DNA of 64,000 nt from JAGQPD01 sp020426865 (GTDB lineage: Bacteria > Planctomycetota > Planctomycetia > Pirellulales > Pirellulaceae), in assembly GCA_041399065.1 (NCBI GenBank), contig JAWKTN010000002.1, positions 124,001-188,000 of the forward strand, given 5' to 3'. Numbering within the stretch: the stretch's first letter is position 1; each line of letters opens with the position of its first letter. Position numbers and translations under genes: made by a program. Shown piece by piece: positions 39,201-46,040 of this stretch. The notes below the pieces were generated by a model. It ran no database searches. It saw only the letters and a list, made by a program, of their open reading frames with translations, and was not told where the DNA came from.

Positions 39201-39363
39201 GACCCGCTTCAGGCACTTGCGGATCTCGGCTGACGCGTTCTGGACTAGCCGACAGCAGGCGGCGGACCTCCAATTCCTCAAGTCGTAGCAATCGTAGTTT
39301 CCCGGCCAACTGAACCGTACTGCTGGTAACCTGCGGTTTTGTTTTTCGATTTTTCCGTTTCAT
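28426..39363 (-). CDS. Giant surface/secreted protein, N-terminal part (protease, lipase, RTX)
   Basis: 3,645 residues. It starts MKRKNRKTK with an LEPR-XLL-like leader (LEELEVRRLLSA, residues ~28-40) typical of planctomycete exported giants. Residues ~195-600 form an S8/S53-like serine peptidase: VGVISDSYN (Asp ~205), DEGRAMLQIIHDVAPGA (Glu ~244 replaces the usual HGT motif, as in S53-like members) and FAGTSAAAPHAAA (Ser ~561). After a jelly-roll-like linker, residues ~840-1020 form an LCAT-type lipase (LLVLPGIVGSG; SHSTGGLVARSY with Ser ~969). A long region (~1300-2950) has repeated alpha/beta sections, one like the flagellin hook IN motif. The end is RTX repeats, interrupted by the frameshift. 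Intact, the whole gene would be 15620-39363, about 7,914 residues. Confidence 0.88.
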   Translation of the reverse strand: MKRKNRKTKPQVTSSTVQLAGKLRLLRLEELEVRRLLSASPERVSRDPQVPEAGPEAESEFDRTSGLNRSVGPLSLSRFAEMSTVEDIHGLPDDLIYDSEGRVAVQVTTFDDPDVEQLLIGLGFASSDDWPDRVYVEGYLPYGSISTMEAWETAGRLQFGFPTGADRGSGSVLSQGDFFHQADRVRAMLPDNIDGTGVKVGVISDSYNALGTAAQDIATGDLPVGGVQVVGQDKPLDGREMPDEGRAMLQIIHDVAPGAELYFASYGTTQLTMADAIRALADAGVDIIVDDVFFKNEPMFQDGVIAQAIDQVVTTQGVAYFSLAGNNGSAVYDSPWRPAVEPESGTVVHDWDPGGEVDIFNRIHMFAGETIDLHLQWDEPFLPADGNQGQLIMVLLDPDTGEELAQSGLEAEPRARLTYTNTSSEERRFDLAIIQPDHSKLTPTRIKFIDFNSFGIGNEYASKTTGTVVPHAAAANARAVGAARMPRDNISRFEVGTGADAVDRNSSQGPHHILFNTNGIRLPTTEVRNVPAFTAASNVNTTFFGVDGRDLDEFPNFAGTSAAAPHAAAIAALVKQKHPEFTPFQIYAALESSAAFAGSYEVKDGFGFLNAYRAVYGAPEPATVGLIDGFENGLGAHWEVFSEIDDGARTQITSEHGPASGGFHLTMDASSKDEYDESEAFNRLILHVDATGAEEVIFSFDHRGFDDDDFEEEMPESFSSRYNLYHAGEGVAFSVDGEQYFRLVAFNEKTISNEYRTYTFNLSQEAARHNLQLSDHVRILFQQYDNGSINRPLETILNLEVLFPPNPRPEDVIIGVIDNSDGWAIDNVKVLSGDPIEIERPLLVLPGIVGSGPAEGQEERWFTTRGIGPEALVVDPIAGVYNDLLKTFDNVGYTPNVNLFVANYDWRMNPGPDDGSVDGTISGLSAASLLDNEFEYGVDYLGYWLQKASDAWFQTHGTRPSSVDIVSHSTGGLVARSYIQSDAYGGVTSAGWNLPRVHDLVMLGVPNRGAAKPWNALQNDFSGDPAYRIVISKIADQAYQRWQAGQTISGPDGDILPGETLTQIEFLKRYVPTIRSLLATYEFYDDGLGAGYQTVNADPNQRNSVLLDLNDGLDLFYALEEMEIVEGNYVGPNGRDPNAFVDRLIGDAVVFFGEDHDTADKVLRRVGPLLGAAQGETTGVAEILPFTDYFGHLPALDEVWYEDLELSAASLAGDGTVPRVSAIGQFLADTDARIKRYAATTETKIDGQPEDENVTGHTGLTSSIFVQRTALNELGISEASYSSQLISSTGLQFRRFESLTAAIKMGIIDLDQLVDEFVLNAQHIADLQTGFGTVGEIVGSVGSALDDVTGNVASDVGSWLADVGKKVADQVDTIATSIVNVANSVITQVNRASEIATRIENALTTGLGIPGVEVVGGLVDLASAPFQALLGPFADGLSAAESEVVWRIVVKNQQSVQLPLDIAQQLGIAGLSIDNDLSADLSINVDMEFGLRPFETNPNERFFIRVTELGGSVRADADDLDLGLNLGPLGASITNGQFLLDADIHARLPNLAVEDRRITGYSLGDLQDIDVAEAWDIDARATIDAYLPISATLGAFQRDGLLTILATNAFDDAPEVSFVGFEDLLGLASMDMDAILLSLGSFEETLALLVDSPLLDFQVPFINANAGDLVQSTLSIVDQLRDVNGQPTVTNIQALVVELTSLLGLDPGAIGIDFDLASKELSLDVDISQSFATQFIGFSPNLGFGPVSLASNGQFSVEAGLDTSFHFVLDVDPVAAAVEASTPAPSDGVFPGTADFEIAVGTNEPVSVQLTSSGVTTLAQLVAKLQSALDAVGLADFIVASETNGVLKLTTSAAASSVLAFSANPSNAAVTHLGFPANRLAIDSVAAHAYVEDVDLQAHFDLGGQVSGSVSVGPVGLDGQVVSSGLMRVGLDLAGGQRLPVDELLSRVFADPFDLVNPQLSGSLELDVRELQTRGGFAIGLPDPTGLLPEDVQIEITIPDLGSPDFLENITVQYNDTLLGDLLSLRDFTFDDLLSVLESLARSLVDMAKQELLGVKIPIIGASAGDLLDLGSDILALVAELRTESGQAMLLETLQQRIAEAFDQLGIPIGDLSLDVLGRDIVLELDWQQAASRQFDLDIDLGAFGPDAGALLSVGSDDQIDVAVGAEFNLVLGIETAIGAVPRPYLRGDSGLAITAEVLGTGLDFDITALGIVPLFIRNGSVILDADGVDANADGFSDGEPARFSIDLPGGAGTRHYLVGAGGLQAPPIQVQLDAGVDLLLPLFFPDESTPFDDGNSQTTNEFRVTVPDLAEVLAGNTSNVEISNPPDFAAVAGNIDLRDALRLLLSGIQRVFPGIARTVDGVLERPLPLIGSSLAELSSFDFVGGFLPSLENGLELAFDSVVAPQFTDIRDVLNNALASLLQQPVTFASTAQEVVYQIHLGDQISETIPIKADLGLPALGLDVDADVNVDFTWSLNLGLGVSLAEGFFLEIQDGTGQANDEIHVGLNVGLANATALATLGFLQVEVTDQGTHLGGELSVNLAPSSDGTRIGFQELVASSSLSELVDVNLSGGAEARFGARLSSTFATGMLPSLLADFQAAWSLGNDTPTSAGFHNIRMDLGQLFNGFSGPIFDVVETVLDPIKPLLEVLDTRIPVLSDFSIIRSVLDSNRDGRVTVLEAAEFVGVADTGFFESLAFVAGLTDRIGGVIAAAENASGSLLIPLPDFDLTGQALNLANGLNGFVITPPTFDIDQAIDTISDNATRDAAADFVDYSSTSSGPTVFSIPILDEPASVFGLLIGRDVPLFSLDFAPLFAEFGIRQFVPIIGPLGATVAGRIAAKADFAFGYDTRGIRDFAASGFQPSQIGTLLNGIFLYDRVDSKGRPSITGNDIDEVQLIAGIDVSGTVNLGIVSGDAGGFIEGIVGFDLYDGDGDGRTRFSEIVSCPFEPHGAIDAGLFAQISIGYRWFKVRKRFELARVNLIDVNGSCDPSETNSLATIENGTLKLNVGRDLDTNASPPIFASDETIRVTLEEDGSIYRVWSRNRYQDIDGHLVQRIEALAGGGNDRIIVDSEITVPTFLDGGDGNDVLVGGSGPNEIHGGKGNDELSGGPLNDILNGGEGNDYIYGGAGNDSIDAGDGDDEVNAGEGNDLVLGGDGNDRIVGEAGNDQLFGGTGDDEIDGGAGNDLLEGSLGNDSLAGGAGQDTLRGGSGADTLVGGGGNDTLWGHGDLFFPDDHAADRLRGDSDPADRGNELPADSRDTLPGDDLLYGEGGNDQLFGDGGNDQLFGAIGSDRLDGGPGNDQLDGGSEDDALFGGAGDDVLFGRTGDDRLDGGAGNDQLYGDQGADLLLGGSGNDEIFGHSLDGTGDDDAPDVAFGGTGDDQVFGQGGADELHGGPGSDFVIGEAGNDLIFGDSGDDLLRGGDDDDTMHGGLGNDSILGQAGDDVLYGELDNDEIQGGLGADVAFGGAGVDYVYGHLKNRIGDDDESDWLYGDFGFGHPFSQAAVGVGDRDLLFGQGGDDHLFGELGRDDLFGGSGDDQLDGGEDADLIHGQDGNDLAHGGDGDDRILGDAGDDVLHGDTGDDRIDGGDGLDQIFGGDGDDTLRGQEDGDLLSGDAGRDLLEGGPGEDTLMGGPGTTSCWQVRVS
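28463..28480 (-). other. Apparent single-base frameshift joining two giant frames
   Basis: The upstream frame reads an RTX repeat (GGPGEDTLMGG) and then loses it (PGTTSCWQVRVS, stop at 28426). The downstream frame reads DGGAGDDVVLAGTGIVNTLYGGDGDD, a perfect continuation. One extra base in the TTT (28475-28477) or in the run of seven G (28465-28471, minus strand) would give an unbroken RTX array. Confidence 0.85.
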
Positions 39364-40067
39364 CGCGTGACCCGTTCAGTCCCTTTCGTGCTTCCACAAA
39401 TCCAATGCGAAGTTCAGACCGTAGCGAATTGCGCGCATCGGCAGCCATTTCCCGAATGACAGTTTGGTGAACTCACTTTTCGATCCCTAGTTGCCCACCA
39501 CATTACTGGCACCGACAACTCCTGGAGAATGCGCAGATCCAAGTCATGACCGAGATCCGCTATAGAGAATTCTATTGGATACTGATATCGCGTACAATTA
39601 GAGACTTGGAAAAGATGCTCGGCCGCCTCGTGGCGACGCCACCCATGCATGTGAAGCCGAACTTTTACCGGAGGTTGCGAGCGAGTTGTTCACGATTTGC
39701 CGGGCGTTTCGGCGATTTCATATATGTACATATTTATACATTCCGCCAGAACATGGAACTTATGAGATCGTACAAAGAAAAGACCTAAGTCACGCATCCA
39801 GTGTGGCCCACTCTGTGAAGAACAGGTTCCAGACTGATTGTCGCTCGCAACCGGCGGCGTCACATAGCTCCATCCGTGTCCCAGGCGCAATAGTTCGGCT
39901 TGGCAATGGCCAATTGGGGGCAAGAGGGCCAAGGCAGTTGGACACGGCGGAGCGATCCGGGCGGCGACCGCTAGACGGCAGCATTTCGTGTCCTTCCGGC
40001 AAGCGTGCAGGATGCCAAGGAGAGAACGGGCTAGCTTGGTGGCTTTCCAAATTCCGGAGGGCGACCC
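39364..40067. other. Intergenic region upstream of the giant gene
   Basis: About 700 bases must contain the giant gene's promoter (minus strand). It includes an AT-rich patch (39715-39745) but no supported gene on either strand. The last part probably belongs to the left end of the IS66 remnant that follows. Confidence 0.5.
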
Positions 40068-40202
40068 ATGGCGAAACGACAGACGGTAACGATCCCGCCG
40101 CGACTGGCACGATTCGAGCGGCGATTGGCGACGTGGCGCAAGAACCGCATTCGTGGCGAGCGCATCCGCAAACCGTTGTGGAAGGCGGCTGCTGATGTTG
40201 CA
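40068..40202 (+). pseudogene. tnpA: IS66 accessory protein TnpA, truncated
   Basis: Begins MAKRQTVTIPPRLARFERRL and continues with RIRKPLWKAAADVA, resembling planctomycete TnpA-type accessory proteins, after a GGAGGG ribosome site. The similarity stops after ~45 residues, where the sequence runs straight into the start of tnpB, so a deletion has removed the rest. Confidence 0.55.
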
Positions 40203-40554
40203 GATCACTCCGCAGATGAAAGTGTTGGTGGCCGTCGAGCCCGTCGATTTCCGCCGTGGAATCGACGGGTTGGCAGCGGTCTGCAAATCGGCCTTCAAAG
40301 AGGACCCGTTTGCGGGGACGGTATTTGTGTTTCGCAATCGCCGCGCCACGGCCATTAAAGTGCTCGTCTACGACGGCCAGGGCTTTTGGCTGTGTCAAAA
40401 GCGATTGTCTCAGGGAAAATTTCGCTACTGGCCATCCTCGACACAGGCCACCACAACGCTTGCCGCACACGAACTATCGGTGCTCTTCTCGGCAGGTAAC
40501 CCCACCAGCACGTCGGCAGCTCCTGCTTGGCGGCGTGTCACTCCCAATGCCTAA
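40195..40554 (+). CDS. tnpB: IS66 accessory protein TnpB
   Basis: About 119 residues from the ATG at 40195 (MLQITPQMKVLVAVEPVDFR). The TnpB pattern is clear: VDFRRGIDGLAAVCK, DPFAGTVFVFRNRRATAIKVLVYDGQGFWLCQKRLSQGKF. TnpB is required for IS66 transposition by an unclear mechanism. The C-terminal ~30 residues (after WPSSTQATT) look less typical and may be altered. It overlaps the start of the tnpC remnant. Confidence 0.8.
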   Translation: MLQITPQMKVLVAVEPVDFRRGIDGLAAVCKSAFKEDPFAGTVFVFRNRRATAIKVLVYDGQGFWLCQKRLSQGKFRYWPSSTQATTTLAAHELSVLFSAGNPTSTSAAPAWRRVTPNA

Positions 40555-41308
40555 CAGGCACGAATTCTAAAATTACTCTTGTAGAGGACAAGAACACGTC
40601 GATTGCTCGGCTGCGGAAACTACTACTTGGGGCCCAAACGGAGAAATCGACGAACATCTTCAACGATCAGGACCAGGATTCCAAGAATCATTCCACGACA
40701 TCCGACGACAGCGATGCGGAAAACACTGCCAACAGCGATGCAGAAGATGGTGGTGGCGAAGCCCCGACAGACAAGCCAGCAGAAGATGAATTGGCCGATG
40801 AAGAAGAGCCGTCAGCTGATGACAAGAAACCGCCTCCACAAAACCACGGTCGCCATTCGGCAGACGATTACACTGGTGGACGACAAGTCGAAATCAAGCA
40901 TCCCACGCTGAAGGCAGGAGACGCTTGCCCTGAGTGCCAGCAGGGAACGCTTTACGGCAAACAGCCCGGAGTGATCGTTCGCTTTGTGGGCCAGGCGCCG
41001 GTAGAAGCGACCGTTTACCGTCTAGAAAAACTTCGATGTCATCTGTGTGGCAAGACTTTACAGCGCCGACACCGCCGGAGCTGCCACCGGAAAAATACGA
41101 CGCTACCGTAGCCAGCATGATTGCGCTACTGAGATATGGGAGCGGCCTTCCCTTCAACCGGGTCCAACGGCTGCAGCAGGATCTTGGAGAGGCCGTCGAT
41201 GCGTCAAATATCTCTTCACTCCTCACCACGGCTAACATCCGGCGGCAGATTGAAGACGGATCAGCGGAGGGGGTGAATATGCAACGCCTTGACGCCGAGT
41301 CTAATTGA
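40527..41308 (+). pseudogene. tnpC: IS66 transposase TnpC, frameshifted and truncated
   Basis: The N-terminal leucine-zipper region (SIARLRKLLLGAQTEKS), an acidic linker and the IS66 zinc-binding region (GDACPECQQGTLYGKQPGV; KLRCHLCGKT) are in one frame. The continuation (FTAPTPPELPPEKYDATVAS then MIALLRYGSGLPFNRVQRLQ) is in another. One T is missing from the TTT at 41057-41059. Similarity ends near 41220, before the DDE catalytic core, so the element cannot encode an active transposase. Confidence 0.85.
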
Positions 41309-41676
41309 AACCTCCAATTGTCAAAAGCCGACAGCATGCAATCTCGGGGCAAGTCGATTTCAACTTTCGGCGTTGGAGCGTTTCATACATTACCATTTAC
41401 TCAAAGCGCGGTATTTCGACATGTCTGATCCCACTTGCGTCCTCACCGCACCTCCGAATTGCCGAATCGCATCGGAAGGAAACCGCCGAGTGTATTTCGA
41501 TTTAGGCCTGTCCCAAACCTCAAGGAGTCCATCACGCAGAGACGGATGATGGTAGCAACCGGCGGGAAAATGAGACGAAATAGATACAATCCGCGTGCCA
41601 TCGTTTCGCACTTAGTCGGGTTTGACAAACGTTCTATCCAGATCAGTGAACACACACTTCGTCCGGTGCGACAGAC
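41309..41676. other. Intergenic, no gene seen
   Basis: About 370 bases between the IS66 remnant and the 3' end of the serine hydrolase gene, with short overlapping frames only. Probably the remainder of the decayed insertion. Confidence 0.5.
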
Positions 41677-44600
41677 CTATGGAACAAAGGTTGCTTGCGG
41701 CAGTCCGGCCTGCAATTCCACTTTCTCCATACCTTCATACACCAAATCAACAGCGCTAAGATTGTATTTCATGTGGATCGCTCCATCCGTGTCGCTTGTG
41801 GGTGTCCATGAGGTTTTTCCGTAATCGGCGTAGACGATACGGAGTACGTCGTCGAGCGGTAGACCGATGCCGATGTTTCCCGGTCCACCGTCGAGGTGTA
41901 GTCGCCGTTGACGTACACGCCAGTCGCGCCTGGGATTGACGTAGACGTCAAACAGATCGGCTCCATGTAGCCCCTGAATGGTTGGCACGCCAACATTTTG
42001 ATAGTTGCGCAGTGTGAGGTATTCTTGTCCCGCTGTGTTCTTGAGCACGACGACGGGATCGTCGGGCGTCCCGGATGCGAATGGCTTGATGGAGAAGAAA
42101 TCGTCGAATTGATCTCCGTCGGTTGGCGATGTGTACCCGTCAAATATAAGCAGATCGTTGTCCGAGCGGTTGCCGATGACCACCACCGCTTCGGTTTGCC
42201 GGAAGTCGACCGACGGAACGCCATTGATGTCGACGGTCCCTTCATGGAACTGAATCCTCTGCCCGACCAATGACATAGGCCGGACATGGATGAGTTCGTC
42301 AACCCCTTCAAGTCCCTGCAACGTCATGAGATCCTCTCCAGCGCCACCGTTGAAACCGCGCGTCTCCGAGAATGTCATGAGCGTCCCATCTCGCATGCTC
42401 ATCACATTACCCGCCACAAGGACCACATCATCGGTGCCCGTGCCAAATAGCTGTGAATGGTCCGAGCCCTCTTGTCCGTCAAAGACGACCGATGACCTCA
42501 AGCCGCTGGCGGAAAGCGAGTCGTTTCCCTCGTTGCCCAGGATCAAGACTGACGTTTCCGGAGAAGTTGAGATGACGTGGATATCGTTGTCGAGATGGCT
42601 AAGCCCAACCGTCAAGCGGGTAAATGCTGAGTACTCAATGACAGCCGATTGGGCGCGTGACAATTGCTTATCTGACAGAATGTACGGTTCGGTATTGGCG
42701 GACATATTGTCCCATACCTGGAGTTCATCGCCAGGGTTCCCACCTCCGTCAACCAGCACACGACCCCTTAAGTATCCAAGATTCCGCCGGGATGGCGACA
42801 CCACAATAGTGTCTCTATCGTCCCCCGCGAAAATCTGCATCAGCGCCGACATTGGTGACGATTCGACACTGACCACGTCGTTGCCCGATTCTGCATAAAC
42901 GGCCAGGGCATTGGCCGTGGGCATTGCGATGACGTCGATTCGGTTTGAGCCCTGATCGGCATGGAGCGTCGTCTGTTCGATCTGATCGAACGTGATAGAA
43001 AACAATGCCCCCCCGGGATCGCCACAGATCATCTTGCCATCGCACTTGTTGATATTGCCTTCGTGGTACGGGAAGGCCGAGTCGATCGTATAATCCCCGG
43101 TGGAGGGATTCAAACCATCAAGAACCAGAAGCCGATCGTCGTCGATGGGAAGCAGGTTGCTCTGGCTATCGGCGGGTGGAAGCTTGCCGTCGCCGCCATG
43201 GACAACGATATGGCCTTCGATGTTGCGCAGATCGTGTGTCTCTTCGGCAATTCGGAAATTGTCATCGCCGTCGTTTCCGAACAGTTCTAAGCTCGTTTCG
43301 CGAGCCAACCTTTCGACACGCACTTGGTCGTCATGGTCGCTTGCCTGCAATTCGATTTGCTCGACATTGCGGTACGAAACCACGCCGAACGTCCCGTCGC
43401 CAGATACGATGGAAAGGCCGAAGGAGTTGGAGAATACTAGCTCCCGGCCACTTCCTGCATGCCTGTCATCAAGAATAAGCCGATCAACGCAGCCTTTCCC
43501 CTCGAAGACCACAGCGCCCCGCATGTTACTCAAGTCTGCGACCGTCAACTCGTCAACGCCCGGCCCTTGATCGTCACCGATGAAAGTTACCGATGCGTTT
43601 TCCCCGACGCCGGAAACTGAAACAACATCGGAACCTCCTTGTCCATAAACGATGACAGCGGCATGATCACGGATACCGTCGACGGTCACGGTATTGTGGT
43701 CATTTCCTGCGTAAAGCGTGAACACCGTATCGCCGTCAATCGCACGTAGCTCGATGCTGGGGCTGTCGTTTTCGTTGGCATAGAAGGTCACGTGTTCCAT
43801 GCTGCCATACTGGAAACTTTTTTCGGAACCATATGCGTCGGCCCTGATCCGGGTATCGCCCGTGGCACCGGGGTTCTCTATTCCGGCGATTGAGTAGAAG
43901 TCGCTAAACCCGTTCGAGTCTCGCAAGAGGAACCGGTCGGTTCCTTCGCCGCCGAGTACAATGACGTTGCCATCAATGTGGTTGAATAGAGAGGCGTTGT
44001 CTTTCCGTTTGAATTCGAATTCGTCGTCGCCACTGCCTCCTTCGACTACTAGTTCAACGTTCTCGGGAAGGTCGAAGATGGCAAACGTGTCGTCGCCTTC
44101 TAGCCCCCTAATTGTCAGCTTTTCCAGCGTCGATACACGTCTCGTACCGACGAGCTTGCCATTAAGGAACAGATCGATTAGTCCGTCGTCCGCATTGGCC
44201 ATCAGGGAGAACATGTCGTTGCTCGCGGTGCCTTCGACGACTAACTCCGGCCAAGCATTCTCATAGGCGTCCTTTAGTTGAACGCATTGGTATGGAAGAC
44301 CGGCGGCAAAATCAGAGTTGATCAACAACGACACTTGGGCCGTGTTGGGAAAGCTCATGATGCACGAATTGAGCTGCGCAAGATCCCCGCCGTGGTTGTA
44401 GTACGTCCCGAACACTCCTTCAGACCAGCCCCAATCTTTGGGATTGTTCCATCCGAGAAAGCCCTTCGTCATCATTTCACGAGTGTCCGCGTCCAGAACC
44501 GTCTCCTCGTAAAAGACGTTTTGCAGGAATTGGGCCAGTTCATCAGTTGAGAGCCACCATCCTTGGCTTCCACTGACGAGCAACAAGTCCCGATACTCGA

Positions 44601-45534
44601 TGGGGTTGGTGTCGTCGTTGGGAAACGGGTAGTTCAGCGTCGGATACTCTTCAGCAGTGCGGGTCGCAGCTCCGACAATTCCCATGGGCTCCAGGACGGT
44701 GTTTTGGACCCATACTTCGTAAACTCCGGCCGTCAATTCTTCCGGATGCGGATCACTGTCCAAGAACTGGTTTGGGTAAGTTGATAGGTAGGGAATGATG
44801 ATGCGTAATAGCGCGAAATTGGCATTCTCATAACTGTACTGCTCCTTGAGGTCAATTTCGCCATTGCTATCGTTGTCGGTGGAGTCGGTAATCCCCAGTG
44901 CGATCAGTTGCTGCAGGCCGCTGTAGGATGTTTGCTCGTCGAGATCGGCACCGTCGTCGTCCGAACCATCGCCGTTCCAGTCGGGGCCATCTCCGTCCGA
45001 ACTGCTTCCGTCGAAGTCGATTCGGCGGAGGCCGCTGTGGTGCGTCAACAAATCACGAAACGTGATGCCAGTATCAGATCCGCTCGGCGCGACGTTCGGC
45101 CCCAGCGTCCAGGCAGTCGGAAGGTACGGAGCAATGGCGTCGTCCACCGAGCGCCCCTGATCCTGTAAGAGTCTCAACGTTGCCACGGCCGTTATGCTCT
45201 TGGCAACACTGGCGATGGTCATGCGAGTGTCTTCCGTGAATGAAGACTGTGGTTCGTCAGTCGCCGTACGCGCGTCGCCCCATCCGTCGTGCCGAACACC
45301 GATGTTCCCCTCGTAGTTGATCGAATATCCAAACCCGACGGTATTGTCGACGTAAGCGTCGCGAATATTGGTTTCGAACTGGTCTATGTCAAAGACAGAT
45401 TCGGCGATTACGCCTTCTCCAGCGAGAAGCGAGCGAGTTTCAAGGCACTCGAATTTTGGCTGAACATTTGCGATGCGCACGGATTTTGCTCTGCGTTTCC
45501 TTCCGTAAAGAGGTTGCTGATATCGACTCGTCAT
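41677..45534 (-). CDS. Class C beta-lactamase-like serine hydrolase with long repeat tail
   Basis: 1,285 residues from the ATG at 45534; an earlier in-frame Met would add 70 residues before the leader. The LEPR-XLL-like leader (FECLETRSLLAGEG) is at residues ~28-41. The hydrolase domain (~45-460) has the catalytic SxxK (Ser109, Lys112 in TIASVAKSITA), the Tyr-x-Asn motif (Tyr235, Asn237 in QYSYENANF) and the third motif HGG (381-383). An acidic calcium-loop-like insert (DGDGPDWNGDGSDDD) lies in between. The remaining ~800 residues are repeats of a VVVEGGSGDDxF / VYGQGGSDVVSV type, RTX-like but looser. Probably an exported peptidase or esterase; antibiotic hydrolysis is not implied. Confidence 0.9.
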   Translation of the reverse strand: MTSRYQQPLYGRKRRAKSVRIANVQPKFECLETRSLLAGEGVIAESVFDIDQFETNIRDAYVDNTVGFGYSINYEGNIGVRHDGWGDARTATDEPQSSFTEDTRMTIASVAKSITAVATLRLLQDQGRSVDDAIAPYLPTAWTLGPNVAPSGSDTGITFRDLLTHHSGLRRIDFDGSSSDGDGPDWNGDGSDDDGADLDEQTSYSGLQQLIALGITDSTDNDSNGEIDLKEQYSYENANFALLRIIIPYLSTYPNQFLDSDPHPEELTAGVYEVWVQNTVLEPMGIVGAATRTAEEYPTLNYPFPNDDTNPIEYRDLLLVSGSQGWWLSTDELAQFLQNVFYEETVLDADTREMMTKGFLGWNNPKDWGWSEGVFGTYYNHGGDLAQLNSCIMSFPNTAQVSLLINSDFAAGLPYQCVQLKDAYENAWPELVVEGTASNDMFSLMANADDGLIDLFLNGKLVGTRRVSTLEKLTIRGLEGDDTFAIFDLPENVELVVEGGSGDDEFEFKRKDNASLFNHIDGNVIVLGGEGTDRFLLRDSNGFSDFYSIAGIENPGATGDTRIRADAYGSEKSFQYGSMEHVTFYANENDSPSIELRAIDGDTVFTLYAGNDHNTVTVDGIRDHAAVIVYGQGGSDVVSVSGVGENASVTFIGDDQGPGVDELTVADLSNMRGAVVFEGKGCVDRLILDDRHAGSGRELVFSNSFGLSIVSGDGTFGVVSYRNVEQIELQASDHDDQVRVERLARETSLELFGNDGDDNFRIAEETHDLRNIEGHIVVHGGDGKLPPADSQSNLLPIDDDRLLVLDGLNPSTGDYTIDSAFPYHEGNINKCDGKMICGDPGGALFSITFDQIEQTTLHADQGSNRIDVIAMPTANALAVYAESGNDVVSVESSPMSALMQIFAGDDRDTIVVSPSRRNLGYLRGRVLVDGGGNPGDELQVWDNMSANTEPYILSDKQLSRAQSAVIEYSAFTRLTVGLSHLDNDIHVISTSPETSVLILGNEGNDSLSASGLRSSVVFDGQEGSDHSQLFGTGTDDVVLVAGNVMSMRDGTLMTFSETRGFNGGAGEDLMTLQGLEGVDELIHVRPMSLVGQRIQFHEGTVDINGVPSVDFRQTEAVVVIGNRSDNDLLIFDGYTSPTDGDQFDDFFSIKPFASGTPDDPVVVLKNTAGQEYLTLRNYQNVGVPTIQGLHGADLFDVYVNPRRDWRVRQRRLHLDGGPGNIGIGLPLDDVLRIVYADYGKTSWTPTSDTDGAIHMKYNLSAVDLVYEGMEKVELQAGLPQATFVP

Positions 45535-45914
45535 GACATGCCTCCATGGGAGATCGAGGGAAATCGGGATGGCGTGTTCGCAATTACTCGCCCGTGGCGT
45601 ACATCGCCGCCGGAGCGGGTCGAGGACGTTTGCCGCATCACGACCTCGCCGACTCGCCGATGTTTTCGCTCCGCAAGAGTCAACGTGCTCACGGCACCGC
45701 TGCTGTTCTCGACCTAATAGATTGGGCGACGTTGGAAGGCACATTGGGCGCGCAAGAATAAGAAGATTTATTCGGAACTACTCTTGGTTGAGAATGCATC
45801 GGCCGAGTTAACGCCACTGCTGATCGGCCGTGTATGATAGTGGCGACACAATGCCGCACGGATCGGATTCTAACGGCGAACTTCCATCCTTCACTCGCTA
45901 ACTCGGAACCATCA

Positions 45915-46040
45915 ATGCTGTCGACGTTTGAACTTGCAGGCCTCATTGGCGGGCTCTTCGTCTTACAGGTCATCTTGTGGGCGATCTTTCTGCGGCTGGG
46001 GCTCCGTTGGGCGAAGGTTCCAGATATCACAATACGGCGC
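45915..46040 (+). pseudogene. S26 signal peptidase-like gene, left part (interrupted)
   Basis: The frame starts MLSTFELAGLIGGLFVLQVI with a membrane helix and proceeds to RWAKVPDITIRR, then enters the island at 46041. If the island is removed, the frame continues RIVIATASVLAIRIALDLAL, a second hydrophobic segment, at 56310. This fits one membrane protein gene split by insertion. The link to the signal peptidase family comes from the right part. Confidence 0.6.

Larger units (their letters stand above)
40068..41308 (+). mobile_element. Decayed IS66-type element (first copy)
   Basis: Three IS66-type genes follow in the usual order: a truncated tnpA, a near-intact tnpB and a frameshifted, 3'-truncated tnpC. 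No clear terminal inverted repeats were found. It lies between the giant gene and the serine hydrolase gene. Confidence 0.8.

Noticed and set aside
41390..41655. Several overlapping short frames on both strands
   Set aside because: No family motif, no ribosome site, mutually overlapping; likely decayed IS DNA.
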